A stretch of DNA of 64,000 nt from JALSNL01 sp036479585 (GTDB lineage: Bacteria; Bacteroidota; Ignavibacteria; Ignavibacteriales; Melioribacteraceae): positions 1,116,001 through 1,180,000 of the forward strand of contig OZ245062.1 of the NCBI GenBank assembly GCA_965224785.1, given 5' to 3'. The notes under the pieces were generated by a model. The model saw only the letters and a list, made by a program, of their open reading frames with translations, had not been told where the DNA came from and searched no databases. Within the stretch, counting starts at the first letter, position 1, and the number at the start of each line of letters is the position of its first letter. A program made the position numbers and the translations under genes. Positions 36,138 through 44,364 of this stretch are shown here, piece by piece.

Positions 36138-38381
36138 CTAATATTTTTTTCTTATTCTTAAAGATAAAGTTGCAAATAGCTCTTTTCCATTACTAGACAA
36201 TACAATAATCTCTTTACCAGTCTCACTACCATCTGGATTTTTTTCCATAGCATAAGTATCTTGTTTGTATTTAAACCAGGGTGAGATTTCCCATTTCCTA
36301 TAATTATCATTTTGAAAATGAATTTTTGGATTAAAGCTCAATCTTACAATTCCTGTTTCATTATCAATTATTAAAGTGGGAGATGAGGCAGATTGGTCAT
36401 AAACTTCATAAGATGGTTTTGTATCATATGAATAAGTGAATTTAGTATAAGCACTACCAGTATAAAGCCATGTCCAACTCGTTGGAGTAAAAACAGGTAA
36501 TAACTTAAAATTGAGTTCTATTAGTTCATCTGAATACACATCTATATTTATTGAAACAATTGCATCTAATTCAGAATTAAGAAAACTTGCATCTAATTTA
36601 ACAGTATTTAAATTCGACATTAAAACTTCACCATTTACATTCAATTTGCTAGTAATTTCTTGTCCTGATAAACCTGGGCCTGGTTTTTTCTTCTTAGTAA
36701 TATAATTTTGATTAAACTGAGTAATTATAATTTTTTCGTTAAAATCTGCTTTCACTTCAATTTTCATTTCATAGTCTTCACTATGATTATAAGGCTTATC
36801 AAAATCATCATTATAAAGCACAGCAACAATTTGATATCCTTTGTCGGTTATATCTTTGAATTCACTAAGAGTTAAACTATCCTTTCCACTTTCTAAAAAT
36901 TTACTTTCACTGCTATTAATTTTATAGATTTGAAAATTCCATCCTTTACAAGTAAATTGAAGATTAGCATTACTGTTGAGATTTTCAAATTCATTTTTTA
37001 TTGAAAACATAGTTGCTGATAAATCGGTAAGAGAAGATTTATAAGTTTTGACAGTATCACTTTCACTTTTAATTGTGAATTTTTGTTTTTTTTGCTTGGC
37101 TATTGCCAACATACTTGCTGACTTAAATTGATCATTTTTGTAAAACTCAAATGTAAAAAGACTTTTTAAATATGAGTTCCAATTATATCCAACATCTACT
37201 GTAAGAACTTGACTTAATGCACTAAAGACATCTTTCCCGTTATAAATATTTTCATAGACTTTTACGAGTGCCTTATTGCCATGTTTTTTTGTTAAGTACT
37301 TTATAAAACTAGCCATGCCATATCCATAAGCAGCAGCTTCATCAGTTATACTTCCGGTTTTTGCACCCTTTAATATATCACTAGCATTGTCAGTAAAAAT
37401 TGGAGAAACATAATTTGAATTACTACTAAAATATTCTTCCGCCCAAACTGCACTAGCCTCATCCAACCAATAGTTTGGCATTGGATTTCTTGATTTTGAA
37501 TATCTGTTTCTTGAATCATATAAATTTTGGACTAAGTGAAAAAATTCGTGTCCTGCAGTTACTTTCAGTTCTTCTTTATTATCCATTTTATCAAAATTAA
37601 ATTCCAACCACCCATAATTATCACCCCAAGCAGAATTAGCTGAATAGCCGAATACAGTACTCTTTAATCTTTTAACTGTAACTTCAACAGGCCATTTTGT
37701 ACGTCGGCTATAACTAAATCCCATTGCTTTAATTTTACTATAAGCATCTTCTAAATAATCTGCAAGATCATATGTTTGGGTAAGAACCGAAGAAGGGAAA
37801 TTTATTTTGAAATGCCCTTGCTGACTTATGTAACTTACATAACCAAAAATTGCTCCAAGATTGATAGCGAACTTATCACCATTAACCGAAGAAGATTTCC
37901 CTAAAGCATTTCCACTTAATGGTGGAAGAGTTGTAACCAAGTAACCGGAAGAATCTTTTGCACTAAGTAGTTGAAATGATGTTGTGTTTTCACTTAAACT
38001 TTTTGCAAAGCCCTCACTACCAACTGCTATAAATGAACTATCGGTTAAAGTACCATTGTATTTTATTTTAATATCAATCGGTTTGCTAATTTCTGTTGGT
38101 AGTCCATCCAAAACAAAAAAATCAGAGAGCGAATTGTTATCGAATAAATTATCTTCTGTGGACTTTAGAATTTTTAGTTCCGAATTATCTTGAAATGCTC
38201 CAGCTGGAATTGTAATTTCAATGTTATCAGTTATAATAGTACCGCCACTGCTGCCAATATTACTACTAGCTAGTGTTTCTGAAGGTTTATCAGTAGGCTC
38301 TGTAGGTGTATCTTCTGAACATCTTTGAAATAATAAAAATGAGATTAATAATACTATGAAAATGTTAAAGTAAGATTTCAT
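36138..38381 (-). CDS. Probable lipoprotein with HExxH metalloprotease-like domain
   Basis: 747 residues. The hydrophobic start IFIVLLISFLLFQRC followed by SEDTPTEPTDKPS suggests a lipoprotein, though the lipobox (FQRC) is not canonical. Residues ~40-115 resemble a ZU5-like beta domain (SSGGTIITDNIEITIPAGAF). HEFFH (His278-Glu279, His282) with a following NYWLDEASAVWAEEYF helix (about 303-318) is a gluzincin-like zinc motif, where the downstream Glu would be the third ligand. The C-terminal half is beta-rich with no family recognised. Predicted peptidase in the periplasm or on the outer surface; catalytic activity is inferred from the motif only. Upstream lies a GGCGTAG/CTACGAAGCC palindrome (about 38410-38432). 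Confidence 0.75.
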   Translation of the reverse strand: MKSYFNIFIVLLISFLLFQRCSEDTPTEPTDKPSETLASSNIGSSGGTIITDNIEITIPAGAFQDNSELKILKSTEDNLFDNNSLSDFFVLDGLPTEISKPIDIKIKYNGTLTDSSFIAVGSEGFAKSLSENTTSFQLLSAKDSSGYLVTTLPPLSGNALGKSSSVNGDKFAINLGAIFGYVSYISQQGHFKINFPSSVLTQTYDLADYLEDAYSKIKAMGFSYSRRTKWPVEVTVKRLKSTVFGYSANSAWGDNYGWLEFNFDKMDNKEELKVTAGHEFFHLVQNLYDSRNRYSKSRNPMPNYWLDEASAVWAEEYFSSNSNYVSPIFTDNASDILKGAKTGSITDEAAAYGYGMASFIKYLTKKHGNKALVKVYENIYNGKDVFSALSQVLTVDVGYNWNSYLKSLFTFEFYKNDQFKSASMLAIAKQKKQKFTIKSESDTVKTYKSSLTDLSATMFSIKNEFENLNSNANLQFTCKGWNFQIYKINSSESKFLESGKDSLTLSEFKDITDKGYQIVAVLYNDDFDKPYNHSEDYEMKIEVKADFNEKIIITQFNQNYITKKKKPGPGLSGQEITSKLNVNGEVLMSNLNTVKLDASFLNSELDAIVSINIDVYSDELIELNFKLLPVFTPTSWTWLYTGSAYTKFTYSYDTKPSYEVYDQSASSPTLIIDNETGIVRLSFNPKIHFQNDNYRKWEISPWFKYKQDTYAMEKNPDGSETGKEIIVLSSNGKELFATLSLRIRKKY

Positions 38382-38621
38382 TTTGAACTCCTTTGTCTCG
38401 GCGTCTCGTCTTGGCGTAGTTGTTTCTACGAAGCCAGAAGCCCAATCTTTTCGGGACGAAGCCGGATATCTATTTAATTAAAACCATTCTCTTAACTACA
38501 AAATAATTATCTGAAATTAGTTGATACAAATTAGTTTGATTCAAGAGCATCATAGATAATACATATTACAATACATGAGGTGAGTAGATTGTTTAGCGTT
38601 TTTGTTTGTTGGTTTTAGTAT
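38382..38621. other. Spacer with a dispersed GGCTTCG/TAC palindrome
   Basis: Contains GGCGTAG...CTACGAAGCC, the inverted match of the repeat near 17856. Nothing else recognised. Confidence 0.5.
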
Positions 38622-39002
38622 TTAATAACTGTAGTTTACTTCCAACGCTATATTTTGTCTCAATCGTTCACCAGCAAGAAAATGGAATATCCATACTCTT
38701 AAATAGTTTTCAAATTGTATATAATTAATTAGTTGAGTTTTTTCTAAATCAACTAAAGTATTATTATTACAGCTGGGAACAATATTAGAAGACGAGAATT
38801 GTTTGTAGTAAGTAGCTAGAATTTGTTGCGAATATAAAAAGAAACTTTTTATTACAGAATCGATTGGGAGTGAAGCTAGTACAGATATTAATTTTTTAAA
38901 TTGCTTGGTTAACAAGACAAGAGGCATAATAAGGCACAAATATCTTTTTAAAAAGATGTTTACTCTTAAATGTACAAAATTAATACGTGGCTGTGTTTTC
39001 AT
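38622..39002 (-). CDS. Hypothetical small protein, doubtful
   Basis: 126 residues from ATG at 39002 (a TTG at 39017 is an alternative). No ribosome site is visible. There is one hydrophobic stretch near residues 18-31 (RYLCLIMPLVLL) and no recognisable motif. A CRP/FNR-like palindrome lies about 60 nt upstream, the only support beyond the open frame. It may be non-coding. Confidence 0.3.
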   Translation of the reverse strand: MKTQPRINFVHLRVNIFLKRYLCLIMPLVLLTKQFKKLISVLASLPIDSVIKSFFLYSQQILATYYKQFSSSNIVPSCNNNTLVDLEKTQLINYIQFENYLRVWIFHFLAGERLRQNIALEVNYSY

Positions 39003-39060
39003 AAATATTGATAACAAAATAAAAAGTTATTTCTAAAATAGAGAATTAAAGACAGACTTG

Positions 39061-39076
39061 TGTGTTTTTAATCACA
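39061..39076. promoter_or_regulatory. CRP/FNR-like site TGTGT-N6-TCACA
   Basis: TGTGTTTTTAATCACA; half-sites identical to the one at 27723. Confidence 0.4.
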
Positions 39077-39204
39077 ACAAAAAAGAAAGAGATTTTGAGA
39101 AATGTCAAGTTTAAAATAAATTGATAGGAGTAAAAAAAATATTTGTCAGATTTTTTTTAGTTTGTGTTAATTTATAAAGTACTATTTCAAATACTCTTCA
39201 GAAA

Positions 39205-39874
39205 TTATTTTTCAACTTCACAATCCGTACAATACTCATCACCTTGAATAAAACAACAACTTGGGGAAGCTATAATTACACCAACAATTGGTGCAAGAAT
39301 GTAAACCCAAATTTCATTTAAGTTTAGTGAAAGTACTGCTGGGCTAATTATCTAGCTGGATTCATAGATGCTCCAGTAAGTGGTCCGGCGATTAGAGCTT
39401 CCAACATTATTGTTCCGACAATTGCAACTCCAGCCATTATTCCTTTTTCTTTATGACCTGATGAAACATTTATGATAACAAACATTAACAAAGCAGTCAT
39501 TAAAACTTCAATAATAAAGGTGCTTAGTAAATTTACTGTTGGTAATGTTGCACCAAGTGTTGGATGATTTGGGAAAGCTAATTTTAATAATATTGAAGCA
39601 ATAAAAGCTCCAATAAATTGAGCAGAAATATATTTTAAAAGTTGGTCGGCTTTAATTCATTTTGCACGATAGAAACCAAGAGTAACAGCCGGATTTAAGT
39701 GAGCGCCAGAATATTCCCGATTGAATAAATCATAGCCATTACAACTAATCCAAAAGACATTGCAATGCCAATGTTACCAAGTGTTCCTGGATGAACATCA
39801 TTTACAATAATTGCTCCACATCCCATCAACACTAGGGAAGCAGTACCAATAATTTCAGTTACAAAAATTCTCAT
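39205..39874 (-). pseudogene. Aquaporin/MIP-family channel, broken by two frameshifts and a stop
   Basis: Conceptual translation from the ATG at 39874 gives MRIFVTEIIGTASLVLMGCG, then a frameshift near 39717, SGAHLNPAVTLGFYRAK (first NPA box), an in-frame TGA where the family has an ordinary residue, then IKADQLLKYISAQFIGAF, and LIAGPLTGASMNPAR (second NPA box) followed by another frameshift near 39350 and a Cys-rich tail (PSCCFIQGDEYCTDCEVE). Both pore NPA motifs are intact, so the decay is recent or some disruptions are assembly errors. It would have been a glycerol/water channel. Confidence 0.85.
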
Positions 39875-39999
39875 ATAATAAACTTTGATAATTAAATTTA
39901 ACTGTTATTAAGTTAGATTTTTATTTCTCCATTATAAAATATTTTCAAATAGTTTTAATAATTTTCATTGGGTGAAAAATAATACAACATATCCCATTC

Positions 40000-40030
40000 T
40001 TTGAATAGGCTATAGAATATCATATATTTG
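40000..40030 (+). promoter_or_regulatory. Promoter, Bacteroidota type
   Basis: TTTG (40000-40003), 19 nt, TATATTTG (40023-40030): an exact match to the TTTG-N19-TAnnTTTG pattern, 30 nt before the ATG at 40061. Confidence 0.65.
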
Positions 40031-40060
40031 CACTACCACAATTAACTTAAACTTAAAGTA

Positions 40061-41722
40061 ATGATTAAAACAATACATAAAGCAATAAATACTCCATTAA
40101 AAGTAATAATCCCTATTGTAATAATAATAGTAGTTGTTATAATATTATGGAAGCTAACAAAAAATGTAAAAGACCTGGAATGGATTGAACTAAAAAATCT
40201 TAACCTATCTGAAGTTGTAACACTTGAAAATTCTAATGAATTGTTGAACCAACTTTTTGAAGAATTTCATGAAAGAAAAAATGTAGAAAAAGATTTCCCT
40301 ATTAGCCTTATCAACAAACCCTATGTTCCAATTATGGAATACAGAAAATTTGAAAAATATATTAAAGCTCTTAAGAAAGAAAATAGAATTGTTGTTTCTA
40401 CTGTTGAAGGTGGAGGTTCAACAACTCTAGTAGATAGATTAGCAAGATTTATTGCAGAAGATGAAAAGCGAATTATGAATACTATGTGTTCTCCGCAATT
40501 CGATTTAATTTATCATAAAAGATTTATTGGTGAAGAAAAGAATGGAAAGTATATAAAAGGGAAGTTGCTTCTTTTTTGGGAGGAATGTGTTAAGAACCCG
40601 AATGAAAAATTTGTTGCTATCTTTGATGACTTTGATAAAATTAATCCAGAAACTCTATTTGGTCCTAACTTATGGGAAAACATTGCAAACCCAAAATATA
40701 AAATGTTTGTTGAAGGATATGAAGTAATTATTCCTAATAACTTTTATATGATAAGTACTACTGAATCTGCAGTTGGTTCAAGAATATTATTACACAACGA
40801 ACATTTTAAACGAATAGGAAAAAATTATTATTTAAGACCAAATACAGTTGATTTAGCTTTATATTTAGATAGAAATAGAACAAAACTTGAGACAAAGAAA
40901 GAGAAGCAACAGTTAAGTGAAGAAGAAAACACACAGTTGTCTGCACTTAGTAGCTCAACAAATATTTTCCAGTATTTATACTTATTTCAAAAAATAAATC
41001 AACAAATAGAAAAAGATGTTTCTAAAAGTAGTCAATTAGCACAATGGAGTAATCTCCGAAAATTGTATTTGCCTGAAGAAAGAGAGGAGTTAATTGAAAC
41101 TTTTATATCACATGTTAATGCAATATCTCCAGAAAAACCATTTGACAAAAGAAATTTAGAATCCATTTTTTACACTTTAGAAAATGATGGCTTGCTTAAA
41201 GGTTCTAGTCCGTTAGCAGTAGGTTTTAAGGTTTTCAAAGAGTGGGGATTTTTAACTGAATTTGTTGTAGCAATTTGTTTCGCTTTATCTACGGCATTAT
41301 TTAGTGTTTATGTAAATTCGAAACGGAAGAAAAAAGTAACAAAATTTTTAACAAGATCAGAAGAAATTTATCTTGGATTTGAAAGTAGAGAAATTGATAC
41401 TGAAACTGCTATTGCAAAACTTGCTGAACTTAAATTAGAAATTGAAGAACATACGAAGAATAATAAAATCAGTTTTCCGGAAGCTGTATTTTTTTATAAC
41501 ACAATTAGAAGTAAAGTAAATCACATAGAGATTTCTAAAAATGTAAATTCAACATTTCTAACTTTGTTGGATGTATTTATGGACGATGATTTACTATCGA
41601 AAAATGAATATGATAAACTTCTAACATTTTTACATAAAATTGAACATTCAATTCCAAAGAATGATTTTGAACGAATGAAAAAGGAAGTTAATCAAGCTTG
41701 GGAAGATTTTGGTGAGAAATAA
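40061..41722 (+). CDS. Membrane-anchored protein with degenerate P-loop NTPase-like domain
   Basis: 553 residues, not matched to a named family. Transmembrane helix at about 13-31 (PLKVIIPIVIIIVVVIILW) and a second at about 393-414 (FLTEFVVAICFALSTALFSVYV), with a basic stop KRKKK after it. Between them is an NTPase-like domain: VVSTVEGGGSTTLVDRLARF (about 111-130) sits where a Walker A loop would be but lacks its Lys, and KFVAIFDDFDKI (about 185-196) resembles Walker B; ISTTESAVGSRI could be a sensor. The C-terminal ~140 residues are helical and charged. Possibly a regulatory or scaffolding relative of AAA/McrB-like or STAND ATPases. Weak ribosome site; clear promoter. Convergent with a TerB-like gene. 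Confidence 0.7.
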   Translation: MIKTIHKAINTPLKVIIPIVIIIVVVIILWKLTKNVKDLEWIELKNLNLSEVVTLENSNELLNQLFEEFHERKNVEKDFPISLINKPYVPIMEYRKFEKYIKALKKENRIVVSTVEGGGSTTLVDRLARFIAEDEKRIMNTMCSPQFDLIYHKRFIGEEKNGKYIKGKLLLFWEECVKNPNEKFVAIFDDFDKINPETLFGPNLWENIANPKYKMFVEGYEVIIPNNFYMISTTESAVGSRILLHNEHFKRIGKNYYLRPNTVDLALYLDRNRTKLETKKEKQQLSEEENTQLSALSSSTNIFQYLYLFQKINQQIEKDVSKSSQLAQWSNLRKLYLPEEREELIETFISHVNAISPEKPFDKRNLESIFYTLENDGLLKGSSPLAVGFKVFKEWGFLTEFVVAICFALSTALFSVYVNSKRKKKVTKFLTRSEEIYLGFESREIDTETAIAKLAELKLEIEEHTKNNKISFPEAVFFYNTIRSKVNHIEISKNVNSTFLTLLDVFMDDDLLSKNEYDKLLTFLHKIEHSIPKNDFERMKKEVNQAWEDFGEK

Positions 41723-41757
41723 TATACTAAACCCAATTGATTTTAGTACTTAATATT

Positions 41758-41847
41758 GTCATACCGGTTTGTGCTTTTTACAATAACCGGTATCTCATTT
41801 TTAAGTAGATTCCGGTATTACATAAAAAGCGTATAAACCGGAATGAC
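41758..41847. repeat. Dispersed palindromic element, GTCATTCCGG family, copy 3
   Basis: GTCATACCGG left end, CCGGAATGAC right end, inner ACCGGTATC/GATTCCGGT. Between convergent genes, so it may serve as terminator. Confidence 0.7.
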
Positions 41848-41904
41848 AGTCGGTTGTTTTCATAATTCCGAAAATCACTTCTTGTTAATAATACACCTTT
41901 GCTT

Positions 41905-42363
41905 TTACAATTTCATTTCATCTTTAACTTCCAACTTTGCAGAAATTCTATCTTGATTTGACATGTTTAGATTGTTACTAATTTTTTTTATAAAATAATC
42001 TTCATACTTATCCAATTTATCATCAACATAAGCAAGACGCCATAAGTTTTTTATAATTTCGTATTTTTCATCATTGTTCAATTGTTCATTTACAATTTCT
42101 GTAAACTCATAAATACTTACTGAATTAACAATTTTTTCTTCAGCTTGTTCAATTAAATTTTCTACTGAAGAGGGAGACATATTAAATTGTTTTTCCATCA
42201 GTTCAATAATATTACTTTTCTCATCTGTCGTAAATTCATCATCCGAATTTGCCAATTCTAAAAATAACGCACAAGATGCTATTTGTAAAAGATGATTTCT
42301 GTTTTCACTATCAACATTAGCTGATTCTTCTTTTAGAAATAAATCTTTAAAATATTTTAACAT
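41905..42363 (-). CDS. TerB-like tellurite-resistance-family protein
   Basis: 152 residues, all helical. HLLQIASCALFLELANSDDEFTTDEKSNI and LAYVDDKLDKYEDYFIKKISNNL are the paired acidic metal-binding loops of the TerB/DjlA-N fold (motif with D-D-E-F-T near residue 41-45, and D-D-K-L-D near 112-116). TerB-family proteins bind metal and often associate with membranes. No ter operon is present. A second TerB-like gene is at 50506. Ribosome site is weak (AAAAGGATAA before ATG). Confidence 0.8.
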   Translation of the reverse strand: MLKYFKDLFLKEESANVDSENRNHLLQIASCALFLELANSDDEFTTDEKSNIIELMEKQFNMSPSSVENLIEQAEEKIVNSVSIYEFTEIVNEQLNNDEKYEIIKNLWRLAYVDDKLDKYEDYFIKKISNNLNMSNQDRISAKLEVKDEMKL

Positions 42364-42396
42364 TTATTATCCTTTTAACAAAGTGTTTCTTCTAAA

Positions 42397-42498
42397 GATT
42401 AAACCTCCGAGGTTTTAATCAATTATATAATTTGTGATTTAAATTTTTGAGTAATTTTTCAAAAAAAAATGGTTACCTAAAACCTCGGAGGTTTTAGG
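42397..42498. repeat. Pair of AAACCTC/GAGGTTT palindromes
   Basis: GATTAAACCTCCGAGGTTTTAATC-type hairpin (42397-42420) and CCTAAAACCTCGGAGGTTTTAGG (42476-42498), about 55 nt apart, between malQ and the TerB-like gene. The stems share a core, suggesting a duplicated palindrome; either may terminate malQ. Confidence 0.6.
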
Positions 42499-42516
42499 TC
42501 TTGACATTCGGATTTC

Positions 42517-44067
42517 TTATTTGGGTAAATATTCATCAGGTGTATTTTTATCAACTACATCGTCTTTTATTTTAGGGCGTTCATAAATTTCTGTCATTGA
42601 TTTATAGGTTTTGCTAATATTTTGATCAATTTGCTCCCAGCTAAATCGCCAAGTCCAATTTCCACCAAGTTTTCCAGGGAAGTTCATTCTTGCTTCTTCT
42701 CCAAGATTTAAAATATCTTGCATTGGAATTATTACTATGTTTGCAACTGATGCATAAGCTGTTCTAATTAATTCAAATGTAATATTATTTCCGGTATAGC
42801 TTAAGTATTCCTTAGCCGATTCGTAAATCCCAGAATTTTGTTTTCTTTCATTTGCAAAAAAACCTTTTGTAGTATTATTATCGTGAGAGCCAGTAAGCAC
42901 TACACAGTTCTTAATATAATTATGTGGCAAAAAGTTTTTATCTCCACCATCTCCAAAAGCAAATTGTAAAATTTTCATTCCAGGGAAGTTAAAATCATCT
43001 CTTAGCTTTTCAACAGTTTCTGTAATTACTCCTAAATCTTCTGCAATAATTGGTAGATCACCTAATTCTTTTTTTATTGTAGAGAAAAATTTATGTCCCG
43101 GAGCATCAACCCATTTACCATTCATTGCAGTTTCAGCATCTCCTGGAATTTCCCAATAAGCATCAAAACCTCTAAAGTGATCTACTCGAATGATATCAAC
43201 AAACTCTAATATTTTTTTAATCCTTTTTTGCCACCAAAGAAAATTATCTTTTTCCATAGCTTTCCATTTGTAAAGAGGGTTTCCCCACAACTGTCCAGTT
43301 GGACTAAAATAATCCGGCGGAACACCAGCACAAGTTAAAAGTTTACCTTTTTTATCAACTGTAAATTGGCTTTTATTTGCCCAAAGATCAGCACTATCAT
43401 AGGCAATAAAAATAGGTATATCGCCGATTATTTTTATCCCTTTTGTATTCGCATATTTTTTTAGGTTTTCCCATTGCTTAAAAAAAGTAAACTGTAAAAA
43501 CTTTTGAAAGCCAATTTGGTATTTTAATTTCTCAGTCCATTTCTTAACTGCTCCAGTTTTTCTAAGAGCTATTTCTTTTTCCCATTCGGTCCAAAGTTTA
43601 CCTCCGTGATATTCCTTAACTGCCATAAATAAAGCATAATCATCTAACCAATCTTTATTGTTAATACAAAAACTTCCACAATCTTTTTCAAAATTTGGAT
43701 CTGTTGTCTTATAATTTTGATAGGCTTGATGTAATAAATCATTTTTTACATCAATTAGTTTTCCAAAATCAATATTATGTTTATCAAAGATTGGAATACA
43801 ATCTAAATTATTTTGTGTAAGCAATCCATCTTCTTTCAAAAATTCTAAATTAATAAGAAGGGGATTACCAGCAAAGGCAGAAAAACTTTGGTAAGGCGAA
43901 TCTCCGTAACCAGTTGGTCCTAAAGGGAAAATTTGCCAAAGTGTTTGTCCAGAATGAACTAAAAAATCCACAAAATTAAAAGCTTCTTGTCCAATTGTTC
44001 CAATACCGTATTTTCCAGGTAAAGAAGTTGGGTGTAAAAGTATGCCGGCTGATCGTTCAAATTTCAT
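42517..44067 (-). CDS. malQ: 4-alpha-glucanotransferase (amylomaltase)
   Basis: 516 residues, the length of GH77 amylomaltases. It transfers alpha-1,4-glucan segments between maltooligosaccharides or glycogen/starch fragments. Diagnostic regions: ERSAGILLHPTSLPGKYGIG at the start, WQIFPLGPTGYGDSPYQSFS, GDIPIFIAYDSADLWAN, VDIIRVDHFRGFDAYWEIPG (catalytic nucleophile Asp), PIIAEDLGVIT (acid/base Glu), LTGSHDNNTTKGFF (transition-state Asp). Cytoplasmic; part of glycogen or maltodextrin use. No other glycogen gene is adjacent. Confidence 0.95.
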   Translation of the reverse strand: MKFERSAGILLHPTSLPGKYGIGTIGQEAFNFVDFLVHSGQTLWQIFPLGPTGYGDSPYQSFSAFAGNPLLINLEFLKEDGLLTQNNLDCIPIFDKHNIDFGKLIDVKNDLLHQAYQNYKTTDPNFEKDCGSFCINNKDWLDDYALFMAVKEYHGGKLWTEWEKEIALRKTGAVKKWTEKLKYQIGFQKFLQFTFFKQWENLKKYANTKGIKIIGDIPIFIAYDSADLWANKSQFTVDKKGKLLTCAGVPPDYFSPTGQLWGNPLYKWKAMEKDNFLWWQKRIKKILEFVDIIRVDHFRGFDAYWEIPGDAETAMNGKWVDAPGHKFFSTIKKELGDLPIIAEDLGVITETVEKLRDDFNFPGMKILQFAFGDGGDKNFLPHNYIKNCVVLTGSHDNNTTKGFFANERKQNSGIYESAKEYLSYTGNNITFELIRTAYASVANIVIIPMQDILNLGEEARMNFPGKLGGNWTWRFSWEQIDQNISKTYKSMTEIYERPKIKDDVVDKNTPDEYLPK

Positions 44068-44364
44068 TAGTTAAACCTTAAAATAATTAATGTTTTTCCA
44101 TAACGTAAAAAAATAATTTAAAATCAATATTGTTTTTAAAAAAATATTTTATATTTTCACATCACAAAATTAATACAAAAATAAGTGAATTTTTCGTTTA
44201 TTTTTATTTTTTTTGTTGGAATTATAAATCAATTGCTTTAAGTTTAATTCCCCGATATATTTAGCCTTTGACACACTTCTGTTGCTGATTTGGGTACATT
44301 CTTTAATTGATTTCATACCTAATATATAAAGTTTTTTGTTAACCTTTTAAGAATAGAGGCATAG
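44068..44364. other. Divergent spacer between malQ and nrdJ
   Basis: 297 bases, strongly AT-rich. No convincing cobalamin riboswitch elements or NrdR boxes were found by eye. It must hold promoters for both genes. Confidence 0.4.

Noticed and set aside
39650..39670. TGA read as an amino acid in the aquaporin frame
   Set aside because: TGA is used as a normal stop elsewhere (for example at 13535 and 4337), and the gene has frameshifts too.
44068..44364. Cobalamin riboswitch or NrdR boxes upstream of the B12-dependent reductase
   Set aside because: No B12-box-like conserved segment or paired NrdR motif was found by eye.
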